Source of the DNA: Meconema thalassinum
Lineage: Eukaryota > Arthropoda > Insecta > Orthoptera > Tettigoniidae
Assembly: GCA_946902985.2 (NCBI GenBank)
Contig: OX336389.2
Span: forward strand, 1,291,636,792-1,291,700,791
Direction: 5' to 3'
DNA: 64,000 nucleotides
Positions 1 through 11,005 of this stretch are shown in pieces; the first letter of the stretch is position 1, and each line of letters opens with the position of its first letter. The notes below the pieces were generated by a model that made no database searches, was not told the origin of the DNA, and saw only the letters and a list, made by a program, of their open reading frames with translations. The translations under genes were made by a program, and so were the position numbers.

Positions 1-161
1 GGGCGTGCGTTATCATGAAGCAGCAGCACCTCAGGTCGCAGTTTTCCCGGACGTTTCACCTTAATTGCACGCGGTAATTTCTCCAGTGTTGCGCAATACC
101 CTTCCACAGTGATGGTTCCCTGAAATCAATAAGCAATGGGCCTCGTTAATCAAAGAACAAG
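1..161 (-). pseudogene. mariner-type transposase fragment, 3' part (runs off window)
   Basis: The minus strand translates to a mariner-like core. It has a GTITVEGYCATLEKL stretch followed by a KRPGKLRPEV region and LLLHDNARP, the signature around the second catalytic Asp of mariner DDD transposases. Reading into the segment from the interruption point there are stop codons (LVL*L...AY*F), so it is dead. The upstream half of the same reading lies at 950-1430. The two halves are separated by a SINE flanked by the 10-bp duplication AAAGAACAAG at 152-161 and 950-959. The C-terminus lies outside the window to the left. Confidence 0.75.
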
Positions 162-949
162 TTTGTTTCTTCTTTTTTTAGCGTATGGCATTTATAACAA
201 ATACATTGATATCACTGCTGGAAGATAATGGAGTGAGGACAGGTATAGAGGGTGTTGTTAGTATTGTAGGGTTAAGGGCCTTTGCTGCTCAGCCAGTTGC
301 CCTACACACTATTAAAGACATTACAGTAACACAGACAAATTCTATACATAATTTTTCTAATTACACGGGACTGATGACCACGGTGTCAAAACTCCTAAAT
401 AAAACTACTGTTGCTCTAATCTATTTATTTAATCTCCCGTTAACTCCCTTAAAGCGCTTGGCATGGAGAAAATGAGGAATCTTCAGCTTAATTTACTTTC
501 AGTCTTTTGAGTTGAGCAGACCTTCCTCACGCTTCACTTCCCGTACACAATTCTCCGTCCCACCTCGACGAGCTTCTTTGCCATTGTCGCTCTCATTTAA
601 ATTATAACCATTCAGGCATTTTTTATTTCTTTTAGCGTATGGCTTTTAGTGCCGGGAGTGTCCGAGGACATGTTCGGCTCGCCAGTTTGTAGCTGCTTCT
701 AGGCGGACACCCAATGGGTGAGCTATAATTACCGTCGCGTGAGGAGTGTTGTCTGGGGAGGAAAGTTTGAATGTAAGGACAAGGAGTTGGAAGGTAGCGG
801 AGGTGGCCTAGAGTTAGGGACCAACCCCGGCATTTGTCTCGAAGGAAGATGGGAAAGGTTGCCGGCGGGGGGATTCGAACCTCCTCACCTCCCGGATGTG
901 AGCGACTGCCAGCAGCCATGCCGTAACGACCACGGCTAACTCACCCGGT
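162..949 (-). mobile_element. tRNA-derived SINE (family B), itself interrupted
   Basis: On the minus strand the head at about 949-870 reads like a tRNA gene: an A-box-like GTGAGTTAGCCGTGG and a B-box-like GGTTCGAATCC. The body runs to about 649 and ends leftward in an A-rich tail (T-rich on the plus strand, 162-180). It is flanked by the 10-bp duplication AAAGAACAAG and sits inside a mariner transposase. A second copy at 55507-55864 shows the uninterrupted SINE at about 358 bp. The excess length here is a nested insertion at 195-629. Non-coding; such SINEs are transcribed by RNA polymerase III and mobilised by a LINE reverse transcriptase. Confidence 0.8.
195..629. mobile_element. retroposed repeat nested in the SINE
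   Basis: A 435-bp segment lies between two 19-bp near-identical copies (one mismatch) of a TTTTAGCGTATGGC-type word at 176-194 and 630-648. This is a target duplication of the length made by LINE machinery. A longer copy of the same repeat is at about 58980-59975. Part of it (about 300-470) resembles the 3' half of SINE family A found elsewhere in the window. No coding capacity is evident. Confidence 0.65.
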
Positions 950-1430
950 AAAGAACAAGGTGAGCATCACCTTTCCAGTGGATGATTGGCTCTTGTACTT
1001 CTTTGGATGAGAGGACGATGGATGACACCACTGCATCGTCGACGCTTCCGATTCCGGCTCCCAGTGGTAGCACCAGATTTTGTCGTCTGCAACAATGTGC
1101 TCAAGAAACGTGTTGCCTTCAACATTGAATCGCACCAGGTACTGTAGGCAAACAGTCATCCGGTGTGCTATTTGTTTGTCATTCAGCGCCCGGGGTATCC
1201 ACTGGCTGCAAACCTTCCGGTAGCAACGCCCTCAAACGGAACCTTTTTGATCACGTCGTATATGTTGCTGCTACACTCCGGCGTGTGCTCTGTCAGGGAC
1301 CACGTGTTCCTCTGACTTGCGGCGAAGCTGTACGAACCGAGGATACATCTCACATGCATTAGACTAGTTTCTTCGACTGTGCATCTAAGAATGTGCTTAT
1401 AATTCACTTGTCGAAATTTCATAGTGAGTT
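950..1430 (-). pseudogene. mariner-type transposase fragment, N-terminal and middle part
   Basis: The minus strand reads YRKVCSQWIPRALNDKQ and then a region with FLEHIVADDKIWC and STGKVMLTLF. These are the conserved linker, the first catalytic Asp region (normally TGDE or ADDE) and the GKVM block of mariner transposases. Upstream, at about 1260-1422, the reading shifts frame and only weak similarity to the DNA-binding domain remains. Reading stops at the SINE at 949 and resumes at 161. Together with 1-161 this is one disrupted mariner gene. No TIR was recognised on the right. Confidence 0.75.
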
Positions 1431-1704
1431 AAAATGGCTCAGCTCGAAGGGCTGAAGATTGATCCCCGGTGGTATCTTGAATTTCAAACTGGCTCTACTT
1501 TTAAAGTAACTCATGTTTACTCATCAGCGTGTAAAAATAAACTCGGTAGGATTACCTACGATAGCAAGTAGTTCTCCCTGGGGCAAAGATCCGCCACACT
1601 GCCCTTAGCTTCTGCACTTCTGTTGAAACAGAGTGTGAAGCTTTACAATCAACATCCTCTATTAGCCAATTGGCCCGAGACCAGTACTCACTTATCTATA
1701 GAAG
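1431..1704. other. no recognisable feature
   Basis: A/T-rich sequence between the mariner remnant and the TIR-bounded element. No gene or repeat structure is seen. Confidence 0.5.
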
Positions 1705-3695
1705 CACTGTCATCGTAATGTCCAGGTCGCAAGGCTCCTGTAGTGACGTCACGCTTAGGGCCGGTACAGCCGCAGCTGCAAGTCGGACGGCTCCTTTCAC
1801 ACGCAGTCAGTCCAAAGCGAATATAAATTCATATTTATAGGAAAATGTTAATACTATTTAGAGTTCACTGGCAGTTAGATAAGTTACCACTAAATATGTC
1901 TAATAATCGCTCAGCTAGTTCGAATCGTGCCGTTGTAGCGGGCATTTTACAAGTGAACAAAATGGAACATCGTCTGTGTACTTACTAGGACGTTGCGCAC
2001 ACAGACAGGGCAAAATTGCAGCATTTTGATGTCCTGTAAATGTTATATCAATAAAAATAGGCATTGAAACAGTTACTCAAGATGTACCACAACGTCGATA
2101 AATCGCATATGGCTAAACTCGGGATTGAAGGAAGGAAACATTCGAATATTTCAATACACAAAACAATTTGCAGGAACAGTTTGTTAATAGGCTAAAATAA
2201 ATCGTATGTACCCACAGGAACAATACATAGACAGGTACACTTTCCTGTGCCTACTGCCAGAAAACCCCATTCAAGTTCGAACTGAGCTAAAGTTATAAAA
2301 TTCCACAAAACTTGAGAATCTCTTGCAATGATAAGATACCAAATTATTATGCTCATCTCTAATTCTGTATTTTATTTTCCTTTATTTTCTGCCTTCTTGA
2401 ACACTATGCCCCCAAACATCATTATATACCGTAGTAACAGAAATATTCATTTCTAGACCTTGTTTACCAGAAATAAATCAACAGAGAAGGTAACTTACGT
2501 TCTGGATCTCACCCACAAAAACTGCCAGTATCCTTACTCACCAGTAAAACAGAATAACATTACTTCTGGGCTTGCATGAGATCTTCTCTGAATAAAATAA
2601 CTACTAGCTGACGCTTCAGCAAGAAAACAAAACAAGTCTCACCCTATTTCCAGATAAAAGAAATTGAAAAAAAAACATTAGGCCTACAGAACATTTTGGT
2701 TATACACAACTAAAAAACAACTGAAAAGTTACTGTCTTCCAAGCACTTCTTCGAATGAATAACTTCAGCCTGTTTATAAGGTGTGGAACCATTAAGAATA
2801 TCCATTAATCGTTAATTTCAGTAGTTAAAAGAAGTTTTACTTAAAATTTTATACAAAGGAATACCTCTCCAAAAGTTTTACCGATTATACTAATCTAAGT
2901 GTCACACTTTCAGTCAGTATTGAGCTACTGGTGTGATACCAGCACTAGAGTTTAACCTCTTATGGAGTAAGCTACAGTACAGAAAAATAAATAACTAATG
3001 TAGCCTATCTATCTACTATAGGCCTACTTGTCTACATAAATTCTAGGCTATTCAACAGACCACATTCTACACTACTCGTGGCTCATGCTGCACAACGTAA
3101 CTATCTTTAACTGTAATCAATGCGCAGACCATTCCTGTATTCCCTGTAATGCGTAAATCTTTTCTAGGCATTTTAAGTTTCCATTACTTTCTTAAATTTT
3201 CGTCGGCGCGGAAGAAAAATCAAGCAGATAACCTAATCATCTCCATCATACTAGTTGCTTTCGTAACACAACAATTTTTCGGCATGCCAGGGACCTGGGC
3301 AGGAATAATTGTTTCAATGAACAAATAGAATATTGTATTACCATACAAAAAGTCTGCATTAGTCGAAAATAAGCGATGCAAAGGTTCTAACTGAACCACA
3401 ACATGCAACATGCATGCAACTCAATTTTTTTTATAGATAGGCCTATAGGCTAATAACCCACCTACAATATGAACATTTGCTTCAGAAAACAAACGGAGTA
3501 ATCATCATTCTGGATGACGTAAGTAGTAGCGTTCTTACGTATTGCTTTTCACTCGGACACTAATTAAAATGTATAAACAACACACAACAAACCGCACACA
3601 TTTAAGCAAAAGACCGTTACATCTCCCACTCTGTCGATCAGCTGATCACGTGATAATGGCCGCTGCCTGACGGCCTGGACATTACGATGGCAGTG
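1705..3695. mobile_element. possible non-autonomous DNA transposon with ~24-bp TIRs
   Basis: The left end CACTGTCATCGTAATGTCC and the reverse complement of the right end CACTGCCATCGTAATGTCC match for about 24 bp with two mismatches, and weaker similarity continues inward (AGGC). The ends are 1,991 bp apart. The interior is A/T-rich without credible coding sequence. No clear flanking target duplication was found (left flank ...TATAGAAG, right flank ATACAGGA...), so superfamily and mobility are uncertain. CACTG ends are compatible with several superfamilies. Confidence 0.45.
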
Positions 3696-3703
3696 ATACA
3701 GGA

Positions 3704-3935
3704 TACCGGCCGCGGTGGCCGAGAGCGCTAACGTGCTATCTCGTGCCTCGGGAAAGCGTAGGTTCGAATCCCACCTCGGCGTCCTGAAAATGATTTCCGC
3801 GATATCCCATTTCCACTGCTAGGATCGTTCGTTTCAATGGGTCCACGGCCGATTTCCTTCCAAAATCCCTTCCCTGAACCGACCTGAAAAGAAAAGTACA
3901 TGGATATTGGCTGCATTAATACAATTATTATCTAC
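3704..3935 (+). mobile_element. tRNA-derived SINE (family D)
   Basis: The head GCGGTGGCCGAGAGCGCTAA is an A-box-like start of Leu/Ser tRNA type. The B box GGTTCGAATCCC follows at about 3762. The body includes GTCCACGGCCGATTTCCTTC and ends A-rich. Pieces of the same family recur at about 50040-50160 and 51247-51345. Non-coding. Confidence 0.7.
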
Positions 3936-3948
3936 GCTACTGTTTGTA

Positions 3949-5272
3949 GGAATTGAAACACCAAGAACAAGAGATTTGACCACATTGCACTTTATACCAC
4001 AGATTAGGGACATGACAATACATTACTGATTAGGACAGTCCGGTACATGCACGTTGACGGTCGATCTTTGGTACGGCGTCGCGCCACCACGTGCTGCACT
4101 CGGAGCCGCTAGACGTCATGGCATGGAATCATACAGTGCTTGAATACGCTGCTGTGGAATACCGTCCCACGCGGTTTTTAGGTGCGTCCACAAAGCATCA
4201 ACAGTGGTGGCAGGTGGACCTGAACGAACAAGTTGCCGACCGACCATATCCCAGACATGTTCGAAGGGCGACATGTCAGGCGACGGGCAGGCCAGGGAAG
4301 CAGAGGTATCCGTCGTTCTGCGAAGAAGGCTTGCACATTCCTCGCCACATGCGGGCGGGCATTGTCCTGCTGGCTTGTGGAACGGCCTGCAAGAGGAGCA
4401 GTGCAGCGGGCTGTAAAACTTCCCTAATGTAGCGGTCACTGTTCAGATTGCCCGCAAGACGTACGAGACGCGATCGCCTGTTATAGGCAATTGCGCCCCA
4501 AACCATTACACCTGGTGTTTGTCCGCTATGCCGCTCAACAATACAGTCTGCCTGATTGCGTTCTCCACGGTGGCGTCGAACACGTACGCGGTCATCACTG
4601 TAGGATAGGTTGAAGCGGGACTCGTCCGAAGAAAACACTACATTTCGCCACTCAGCCTGCCTGTGTCGGCTTGCACGTGCCCGTTGCAGTCGGAGGTGTT
4701 GGTGGTTCCCAGTCAATGGAAGCCGACGCAGTGGCATGCGTGCTACCAGTCCAGCCCTCAAAAGACGGCGCCGCACCGTCGACGTAGACATGTCCACCTC
4801 CGTTGCAGTGCTCCAACGTCGAGCCAACACCGAGGACGACGCTGTTCTGTCCGATACGGCCATGCAGAGAAGATGGCTGTGGTCACATTGCGTCGTCCTG
4901 TACCCTGTTGTCGCTGTGTACGGCCCTCCTCTCTCCACTGGATCCACATACGCCTTACTGTTGACGCAGCGTGCCCTGAACGAGCCGCAATGTCCCGGAA
5001 CGACAAACCCGCCTCCCGGATCCCAAGCATTCTGCCCCGTTCAACCGCACCCGCATGCTGATAGTCCACCCTGTGATGTCGGCGAGGCATCGTTGCACTT
5101 GCTTACACGTTTCCACTTGGTATGACGGCCCCACGCCGACAGAGGTGTGCGAAACACTGACCTGTCCGGTCCCATCTCTCTGCGATTTCAATCACTTAGT
5201 ATGGTACCGCAGGCCTACACGACCCCTGTTCTGGGAGTGTCTCCGACCATTTCTTCTGGGTGTTTCACTTTT
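3949..5272 (-). mobile_element. Tc1-like DNA transposon, decayed
   Basis: The ends are imperfect inverted repeats, GGAATTGAAACACCAAG on the left and AAAAGTGAAACACCCAG as the reverse complement of the right, each next to a TA (3947-3948 and 5273-5274), the usual Tc1/mariner target. The 1.32 kb length suits a Tc1-like element. The transposase gene inside runs on the minus strand and is frameshifted. Confidence 0.65.
4116..5090 (-). pseudogene. Tc1-like transposase, frameshifted
   Basis: Three overlapping minus-strand reading segments make one Tc1-family transposase of about 320 residues. The N-terminus (from 5090) has a helix-turn-helix: GRMLGIREAGLSFRDIAARS, then STVRRMWIQWREEG. A second Tc1-type DNA-binding block, MSTSTVRRRLLRAGL, follows. 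The first catalytic Asp is in VVFSSDESRFNL, and VMVWGAI is the usual block after it. The C-terminus has SPDMSPFEHVWDMVGRQL, containing the last catalytic acidic residue. Continuity needs frame changes near 4880 and near 4370, the latter just at the expected second catalytic Asp. It is therefore non-functional as it stands. Confidence 0.8.
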
Positions 5273-5274
5273 TA

Positions 5275-5415
5275 CAAAATCAATGTTATATGTTACACAC
5301 ACTAATACAGAAACCACACAAACACAGGTCATCAGACAAATCCAACACGCATGTAAGTTCACAGGGCTGATGCGCAAGTATTCCATTGCCCCCAAAATGA
5401 GTTAATAACAACAAG
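5275..5415 (+). mobile_element. SINE family A, 3' fragment
   Basis: The segment with ACACACTAATACAGAAACC, a GTCATCAGACAAATCC-type motif and a GGGCTGATG...GCCCC tail matches the 3' half of the SINE seen whole at 53838-54255 and, inverted, at 24399-24817. The tRNA head is missing. Confidence 0.55.
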
Positions 5416-5566
5416 AAACTATATGACTTCTAGTAAGTGAAATTATGAACGAATATGGTGAAGGGCCACATGAACCTGCTTATTGATAGCGTTTATGTGG
5501 GAATTCGACTGACATCATCTAGCAGCGCGCATGCGTTAGTTCTGCCTCAGCCTCCTCACAAGCAAA
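5416..5566. other. no recognisable feature
   Basis: Short unique sequence between the Tc1/SINE remnants and the palindromic mariner. Nothing supported. Confidence 0.4.
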
Positions 5567-5587
5567 TACGAGGGGTGTTCAAATGAA

Positions 5588-5821
5588 TGATCGTGTGGCC
5601 TCTGGAGAGGCCGAGTGCAGGTCTTTATAGTTGACGCCCGTGGGCGACCTGCGCGTCGTAATGAGGATGAAGTAATGATGAAGACGTCACATACACCCAG
5701 TCCCCGAGCCACGGGAATTAACCCCAAGAGATTTAAATCCCTGCTGGTTTGGCCGGGAATCGAACCCGGGGCACTTCGGACCAAAGCCTAGCGCGCTAAC
5801 CATTTAGCCACTGAGCCGGAC
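5588..5821 (-). mobile_element. tRNA-derived SINE inserted in the mariner end
   Basis: Minus strand: the head CCGGCTCAGTGGCTAAATGG (A-box region) and GGGTTCGATTCCCGGC (B box) are clear tRNA features. It is flanked by the 14-bp duplication GGTGTTCAAATGAA at 5574-5587 and 5822-5835, which is part of the mariner terminal repeat. The insertion is 234 bp. Confidence 0.85.
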
Positions 5822-5885
5822 GGTGTTCAAATGAAAAGGTACGAAACGATACTGTGGTTACAATTTATTCCTTATTCAAAAGTAA

Positions 5886-6275
5886 TCACCACAGGCCTTT
5901 GCACAGGTGTCCCATTGATTCATTAGCCGCAGGATTCCCTGTTCCCAGAAGTCTTGTGGTTGTGACAGGAGCCAATCCTGTACGGTGTCCTTTAGTTCGT
6001 CGTCCGATTGGAAACGTTTTCCCTTGAGATGTTTTTTTTAACGGACGAAACAGATGGAATTCGCAGAGTGACAAGTCCGGACTGTTGGGTAGTGGCTCAA
6101 GTTGCTCCCACTTGAACGTGGCCAATACACCTTGTGTGACGTTAGAGACGTGTGGGCGAGCGTTATCATGGAGCAGAATCACTCCCTTCGTGAGCAGTCC
6201 AGGCCGTTTGTTCTTGATGGACATGCGTAGGCACAAGTGTCGCACAATACACGTCACTGTTAATGGTTCGTCTCA
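5886..6275 (-). pseudogene. mariner transposase, middle and C-terminal part
   Basis: Minus-strand reading contains SDVYCATL (just before the second catalytic block), KNKRPGLLTKGVILLHDNARPH, SPDLSLCEFHLF (region of the third catalytic Asp) and a C-terminal tail in which the frame shifts after LKKTSQGKTFP. There is no N-terminus: at 6276 the sequence turns into the inverted copy of the C-terminus. Not functional. Confidence 0.8.
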
Positions 6276-6424
6276 AGGGAAAACGTTTCCAATCGGATGA
6301 CGAACTAAAGAACACCGTACAGGATTGGCTCCTGCCACAACCACACGACTTCTGGGAACAGGGATTCCTGCGGCTAGTGAAGCAATGGGACACCTGTGCA
6401 CAGGCCTGTGGTGATTACTTTTGA
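6276..6424 (+). pseudogene. mariner transposase C-terminus, inverted second copy
   Basis: The plus strand reads KGKRFQSDDELKNTVQDW followed by a FWEQGFLRLVKQWDTCAQAC-type end and a stop, the standard mariner C-terminus in an undamaged frame. It is the inverted duplicate of 5887-6026. It has no upstream coding part in this orientation. Confidence 0.75.
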
Positions 6425-6485
6425 ATAACGGATAAATTGTACCCACAGTATCGTTTCGTACCTTTTCATTTGAATATCCCTTATA

Positions 6486-6843
6486 CATTGCTACCAGCCA
6501 GTTGCAGCCGTATAAAGGGTTAATGGAGGGATCCACCTCGTATTAAAAGCGATTTATGATAATTTATTGCCATTGCATAAATTTAGCTGAGTGTAAATCC
6601 ACAAAATTGGAAGGGATGTGTCATAGACTATAAAGCACATGCATTGATCCTACTCTATTACAAGTAATGAAACTGTACAATCCTCATATTAATTCGGACT
6701 CAGGCTTAAAACGTCATTCAGATGGACAATCGAATCCCAATACTCCATAACACTGATCTGCAACGCTACAGGTGTGACCTCTGGTCCAAAAATGCTGACC
6801 AAGGCAAATCACGCATAGCCTGATGTAGAGCAGAGCACTGTTT
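6486..6843. other. no recognisable feature
   Basis: A/T-rich sequence between the mariner element and the retrotransposon. No gene, SINE head or TIR identified. Confidence 0.5.
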
Positions 6844-6847
6844 ATAC
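6844..6847. repeat. target-site duplication ATAC, left copy
   Basis: ATAC directly precedes the left LTR and is repeated directly after the right LTR at 21658-21661. Four-base duplications are typical of Ty3-type integrases. Confidence 0.85.
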
Positions 6848-9800
6848 TGTACCCATGTGAGTAATCTCGGTGGATAATATGCATCTGCCTCCAGCTAGCA
6901 TCAGCTCTCAGGTGTGTACGGTAACCCCAATTTAGCAGTGCATATTTTGGATTTGAGGCTAAAAGGTATCAACTCTACAATGATAAAGCACAACTCTATT
7001 CTAAAACTTTAATCCAGTAAAATAAATCATGGCTTCAAACACAAAACAATACCCAAAAAAAACATAAAATAAAGCAAACAAAATTTTTACTTCCACAATC
7101 CACAAGTAAACAAATATAAAATCACAACAAAGTCATACCTAGCCATAAGGCTTTACCCTTCTGTGAACTTCACAAGGATATACTAGTGCGCTGATGCACC
7201 TACGACTTCAAAACAAACTGTACATTAACAAAACAGTCATACAATGTGACTTCTTAATATTACAACAAGGATTATTCCTTAAACCTCTTCATGTTAAACA
7301 ATTATGTGTGCCGTGCGTGTTTTAATATTTTTCTTCTCACCAATGAAATGCTTTGCATGCATTTACCTATTTGGACGTTGCACCAAAATCAACGTGCAAC
7401 TCCATAATTATGTAAGCTACCCCCTACACATCCTCCAATTATATGGTTTCACCGCATGCTGTCTGTGATTCCTAGATAAAACGTTACGTTATAGCTTATG
7501 TCGGATTGTACGATCGACTACCTCGCGCTCATGGCGATTGGCATCTAGTCACCAACTACATGACTTGGCTCCAGTGACAGTACAAATATATCATGTAACT
7601 ATTCGTCAGATAGCTAAAATAATGAACCATCAGGATGAACTATAATTATCCATGTGTTCCCAAACCACATGGCTATAATACTCAACATAACAATCTTGCA
7701 TTATATGTCATTTCAACAAGGTCTATAATCTCTTCCCTTTATAACTTGCCTGAGCGGCCCGGGTGGCTAGCACCGACCCTCGGCTAAGGAAGTCGCTACA
7801 CAATAGAAAGTGGAATGGGTCGTTTCACCAATTATCTCGACCTTTCTAAAAGTTTGAAAGCCTCCCTCTCTCAGCAGTGAAGATTTACAAGACAAATACT
7901 GTGTCCTGACCGACACACATGTTCCCAAAGGATCTTAATTGACTATTATGCCAACAGGTATTGAATGAGCTTTTGTAATTATTCCTACGTCGAGGATAAC
8001 GATTAATTAATGGCCTCACATGGGTCCATCCAACATGAAGGTTCGGGGTTCGCAATGCATGAGCCTGGCGGTTTGACCGATGTCTCAAGTATAATATAGG
8101 CGCAGAAAACCACTGTCGCCCTGAGTTTCGCTGCCACAAGCGTAAATAACTCATCAATAAGTTCTCGGGAAATCATAGAGCTGCGAGGTGTCCTTGTTTC
8201 CTCGACTCTATCAAGATTCCAATCCGGAACACATTTCAATCCTTTCTTCAGAGTTAGGGTCCTTCACTAAAACTCTGGAATAAATAATATCTCCAACAAT
8301 GTCCACGACATAGGAGAATTCATACGTAGAATAGACTATCTGGCCCCTAATGCTCCATGCTACGACACTCCGACCTATAATATTAAGAGAAATCTAACAT
8401 TTACTCTATAAGCTTCTCAATTAAGCTGCAAATTCAATTCACTAAAAGCTCTTTCATTACTGGTATCATTACTGAATATATGCAATATTCTGATATAAAC
8501 TTCTTTCCATAGTTACTGTAATGTAATCTCATTGTAACATCTTCCTGCTTAGATTGATAAGTCTTGCACTTAGCGTTAATAATTCTCGCTTACAACATTT
8601 ATTTGTTTCCTGATGTGTTCATTCATACTCTTAATAACCATTATGATTATTATTTCATCATTTCTCACTGACACAAATTACCAAGATCATTATTTATTAT
8701 TATTATTATAAATCTCATATAAATTACCAAATTTTCCGACATAGCTAGACGTTTTAAACTCGAACAATCGCGTTCGTTGCATTTACATAACTGATTGCCA
8801 TTCTTAATTCATAGTGGGAATAATTACTCCACTTAATGATGCAAATCAACATCTCAACTCTATAAAAAATCAACTCATTACTGATTAAACATGGAGGATC
8901 AGCCTCCTAACTGATTTTTACTGGCATCTATAAGGAATTCACAATACCTTTACGGAATCACAGACATACAGCGGTCCATACTTCTACATAATCATAACCA
9001 TAATTTGTGTGGGGTACTTACATCTCTATAGGCATCTAAGGTGGCTCCGACCAATCATATTCTTCCATGTCGCCCGCCATAATGGGTTTAACGCGACATA
9101 TTTCTCTTGTTTACACACATTTGATTACACATAATTTCTATCACCAACCCGACACGTTGCATACCTTTCAGGAAGTTATCACTCCCCAAACAAGTGAAAC
9201 ACTTCATCATACACTACTTTAAATGATATTTTTACATATACATTACACTGAACACTCGTCACTTTATACACACTTCAATGCTGAAATTCCCTAGCAGAGA
9301 TCGAAATTGCAGGTGTCGACGGCATCTTACGTTACCAACTCCTGATTGAAAGTCTGGTTATCTGCTCTCGGAACTCTCCAACAGTTTTATGACGATCATT
9401 ACTCCTACAGTGAGCGTCCTGCGTTACATCAATACGCTGGCTCCCAAACATGAGCGTTAACATCTGGTACTCTCATGGCAATACCAAACACTTAGTAGAG
9501 TTTCTTTCGCGCATTCTATCGTAGTTACACATATACGATTAGTTAATACTATACACACTGCGCTTAATAAAGTTCAACACTTTCACAAATAATTATATAC
9601 AATAGTTCTACCGTTAGTCTATACGGTGCTTCGTAACTGAACACGTCATAGTTCGTGCTGCTGATTATGCCTGTATCACGACTATTATTCATACAAGCAT
9701 ATTTACTGTTTCTTTTACACATACCAGTCTTTGTTCGGCGTCTTGATGAATAGAATCGTCATGCGTTTTGCCTTGACGAACTTGCTTCAACCTGGCTGTA

Positions 9801-10924
9801 GCTGACTGAAGTTTCACTCGAAGACTGCACGTAACTTATTTGAAGACTTCTGTCTGCGGCTTACACGCTGTCTCGTACTGCTGCATATTTGCTGCATACT
9901 GATTGCAACTTATTGCCATTGTGCTACAATTGACAATTGAGTAAGACTGTAACTGGCTGTAACTGCGCTTGGCGGCATGTAGACTGAACTTGGCTGCGTT
10001 ACCACTGTGTTTCAACTGGGCTTCAACTGAGTTAGACTGAGCTTGACTGAGTATAGACTGAGTAACAACTGAGAGCTCCTCCTGGGGTCTACTCCCTTAT
10101 ATCGGATTTCCACAGAAAGTAGAGCAACATCTTCCCGCGTAATCTTGGCTCCTCTCACAGCATGATTCAGGTCTTCAAACCATGATCATTGCGTTCCTCT
10201 CTCTTCACAGGTCCCAAAACTATCTGTGTGCAAAGGAATCGCTCGTCCAATTAATTAATATTAATTCCTTTCTCCATGGCGTGGGACGCTACCTAACGGG
10301 AAACCCCCGGCAACATCTTCACATCCATCCGCGAACAATGGTCGTTTTACAGTCCTTACGCACATCATTAAATATGCACCAATTTCGCCGGTAAAAGACT
10401 CTAAAATTATCTTCTTGCCAAAATATTCACCTGTGTGCAACTCTCATCTCAATTCGTTACTCCAATCACGAGTAATCAATGATTTTTCTGGGCATTTCTC
10501 CGCCCCTACTCCAAATCCATTCTCCGTCGGGGAATAACTATGTCATTATTCAGGCCTCGCCCCTGCTCTAGACGACATATTGGGGTCACTGAGATGGACG
10601 TGGCGCCGCTGGTTCCAACCCACAATTCTGGGCCAATTAGTAAATGTCAGCTCTGCCCTCCTCTGTGCTTCAAGCCTCCAATAGCTTACACCAAATCGTC
10701 TTATAATGATATAATCTGCTCATTATTTCCTACATTATTTTAATAAATAATGCCATTTCATCAAAAATCACACCAGTGATTAAATATACATCTCTTTCGA
10801 GGGGTTTTTACCAAGAAACTCCCTGTACAGATCTCTGGTTCGCTTCCTGGTGGAACCTCTATACTGAGATCACAGTCTCTGAGAACCATGTTCGATTCCA
10901 GTCAGCATAACCCCATCGGGTTCA
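6848..10924 (-). repeat. element A 3' LTR (4,077 bp)
   Basis: Starts TGTACCC and ends GGGTTCA on the plus strand. It matches 17580-21657 almost base for base; differences seen are one A in an A-run near 7063, G/A near 7461 and C/A near 8309. It holds a promoter-like TATA at 10095-10103 and a run of short repeats at about 9935-10075. Short open frames in it (for example 7885-8157) recur identically in the other LTR and show no protein similarity I recognise. Confidence 0.95.
9935..10103 (-). promoter_or_regulatory. LTR promoter: TATA box and downstream short-repeat array
   Basis: In the element's sense direction GATATAAGG (10103-10095) is followed by GAGTAGACC and then by repeated ACTCAGT / CTCAGTTG words down to about 9935. 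The same arrangement is in the other LTR at about 20668-20836. A TATA box followed by repeats that would lie in the transcript start (R/U5) is also present in element B. The promoter role is inferred from position. Confidence 0.5.
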
Positions 10925-10936
10925 TGTTCCCCTTGC
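10925..10936 (-). promoter_or_regulatory. element A polypurine tract
   Basis: In sense orientation GCAAGGGGAACA directly abuts the 3' LTR start (TGAACCC). It is purine-rich and in the right place to prime plus-strand DNA synthesis. Confidence 0.75.
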
Positions 10937-11005
10937 AAAACTTATAAAAGTCCAATGCAAGTGGCTTATATAAGTAACCAGCTGACTGTCGACCACCGTC
11001 TGTGT

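Larger units (their letters stand above)
5569..6483. mobile_element. palindromic (foldback) mariner element carrying a SINE
   Basis: Both ends read inward as a TTCAAATGAAAAGGTACGAA-type sequence and each is bordered by TA (5567-5568, 6484-6485). Inverted similarity continues for about 210 bp. The left arm is 5569-5587 plus 5836-6026; the right arm is 6276-6483. Both arms encode the same C-terminal part of a mariner transposase, pointing outward in opposite directions. A unique centre (6027-6275) encodes the middle of the transposase on the minus strand. The N-terminal DNA-binding part is absent. The left terminal repeat is split by a SINE at 5588-5821. Confidence 0.8.

Noticed and set aside
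7885..8239. Open frames inside the element A LTR, repeated at 18618-18972
   Set aside because: Identical copies reflect LTR identity, not selection; two frames overlap, composition is unremarkable and no family is recognisable.
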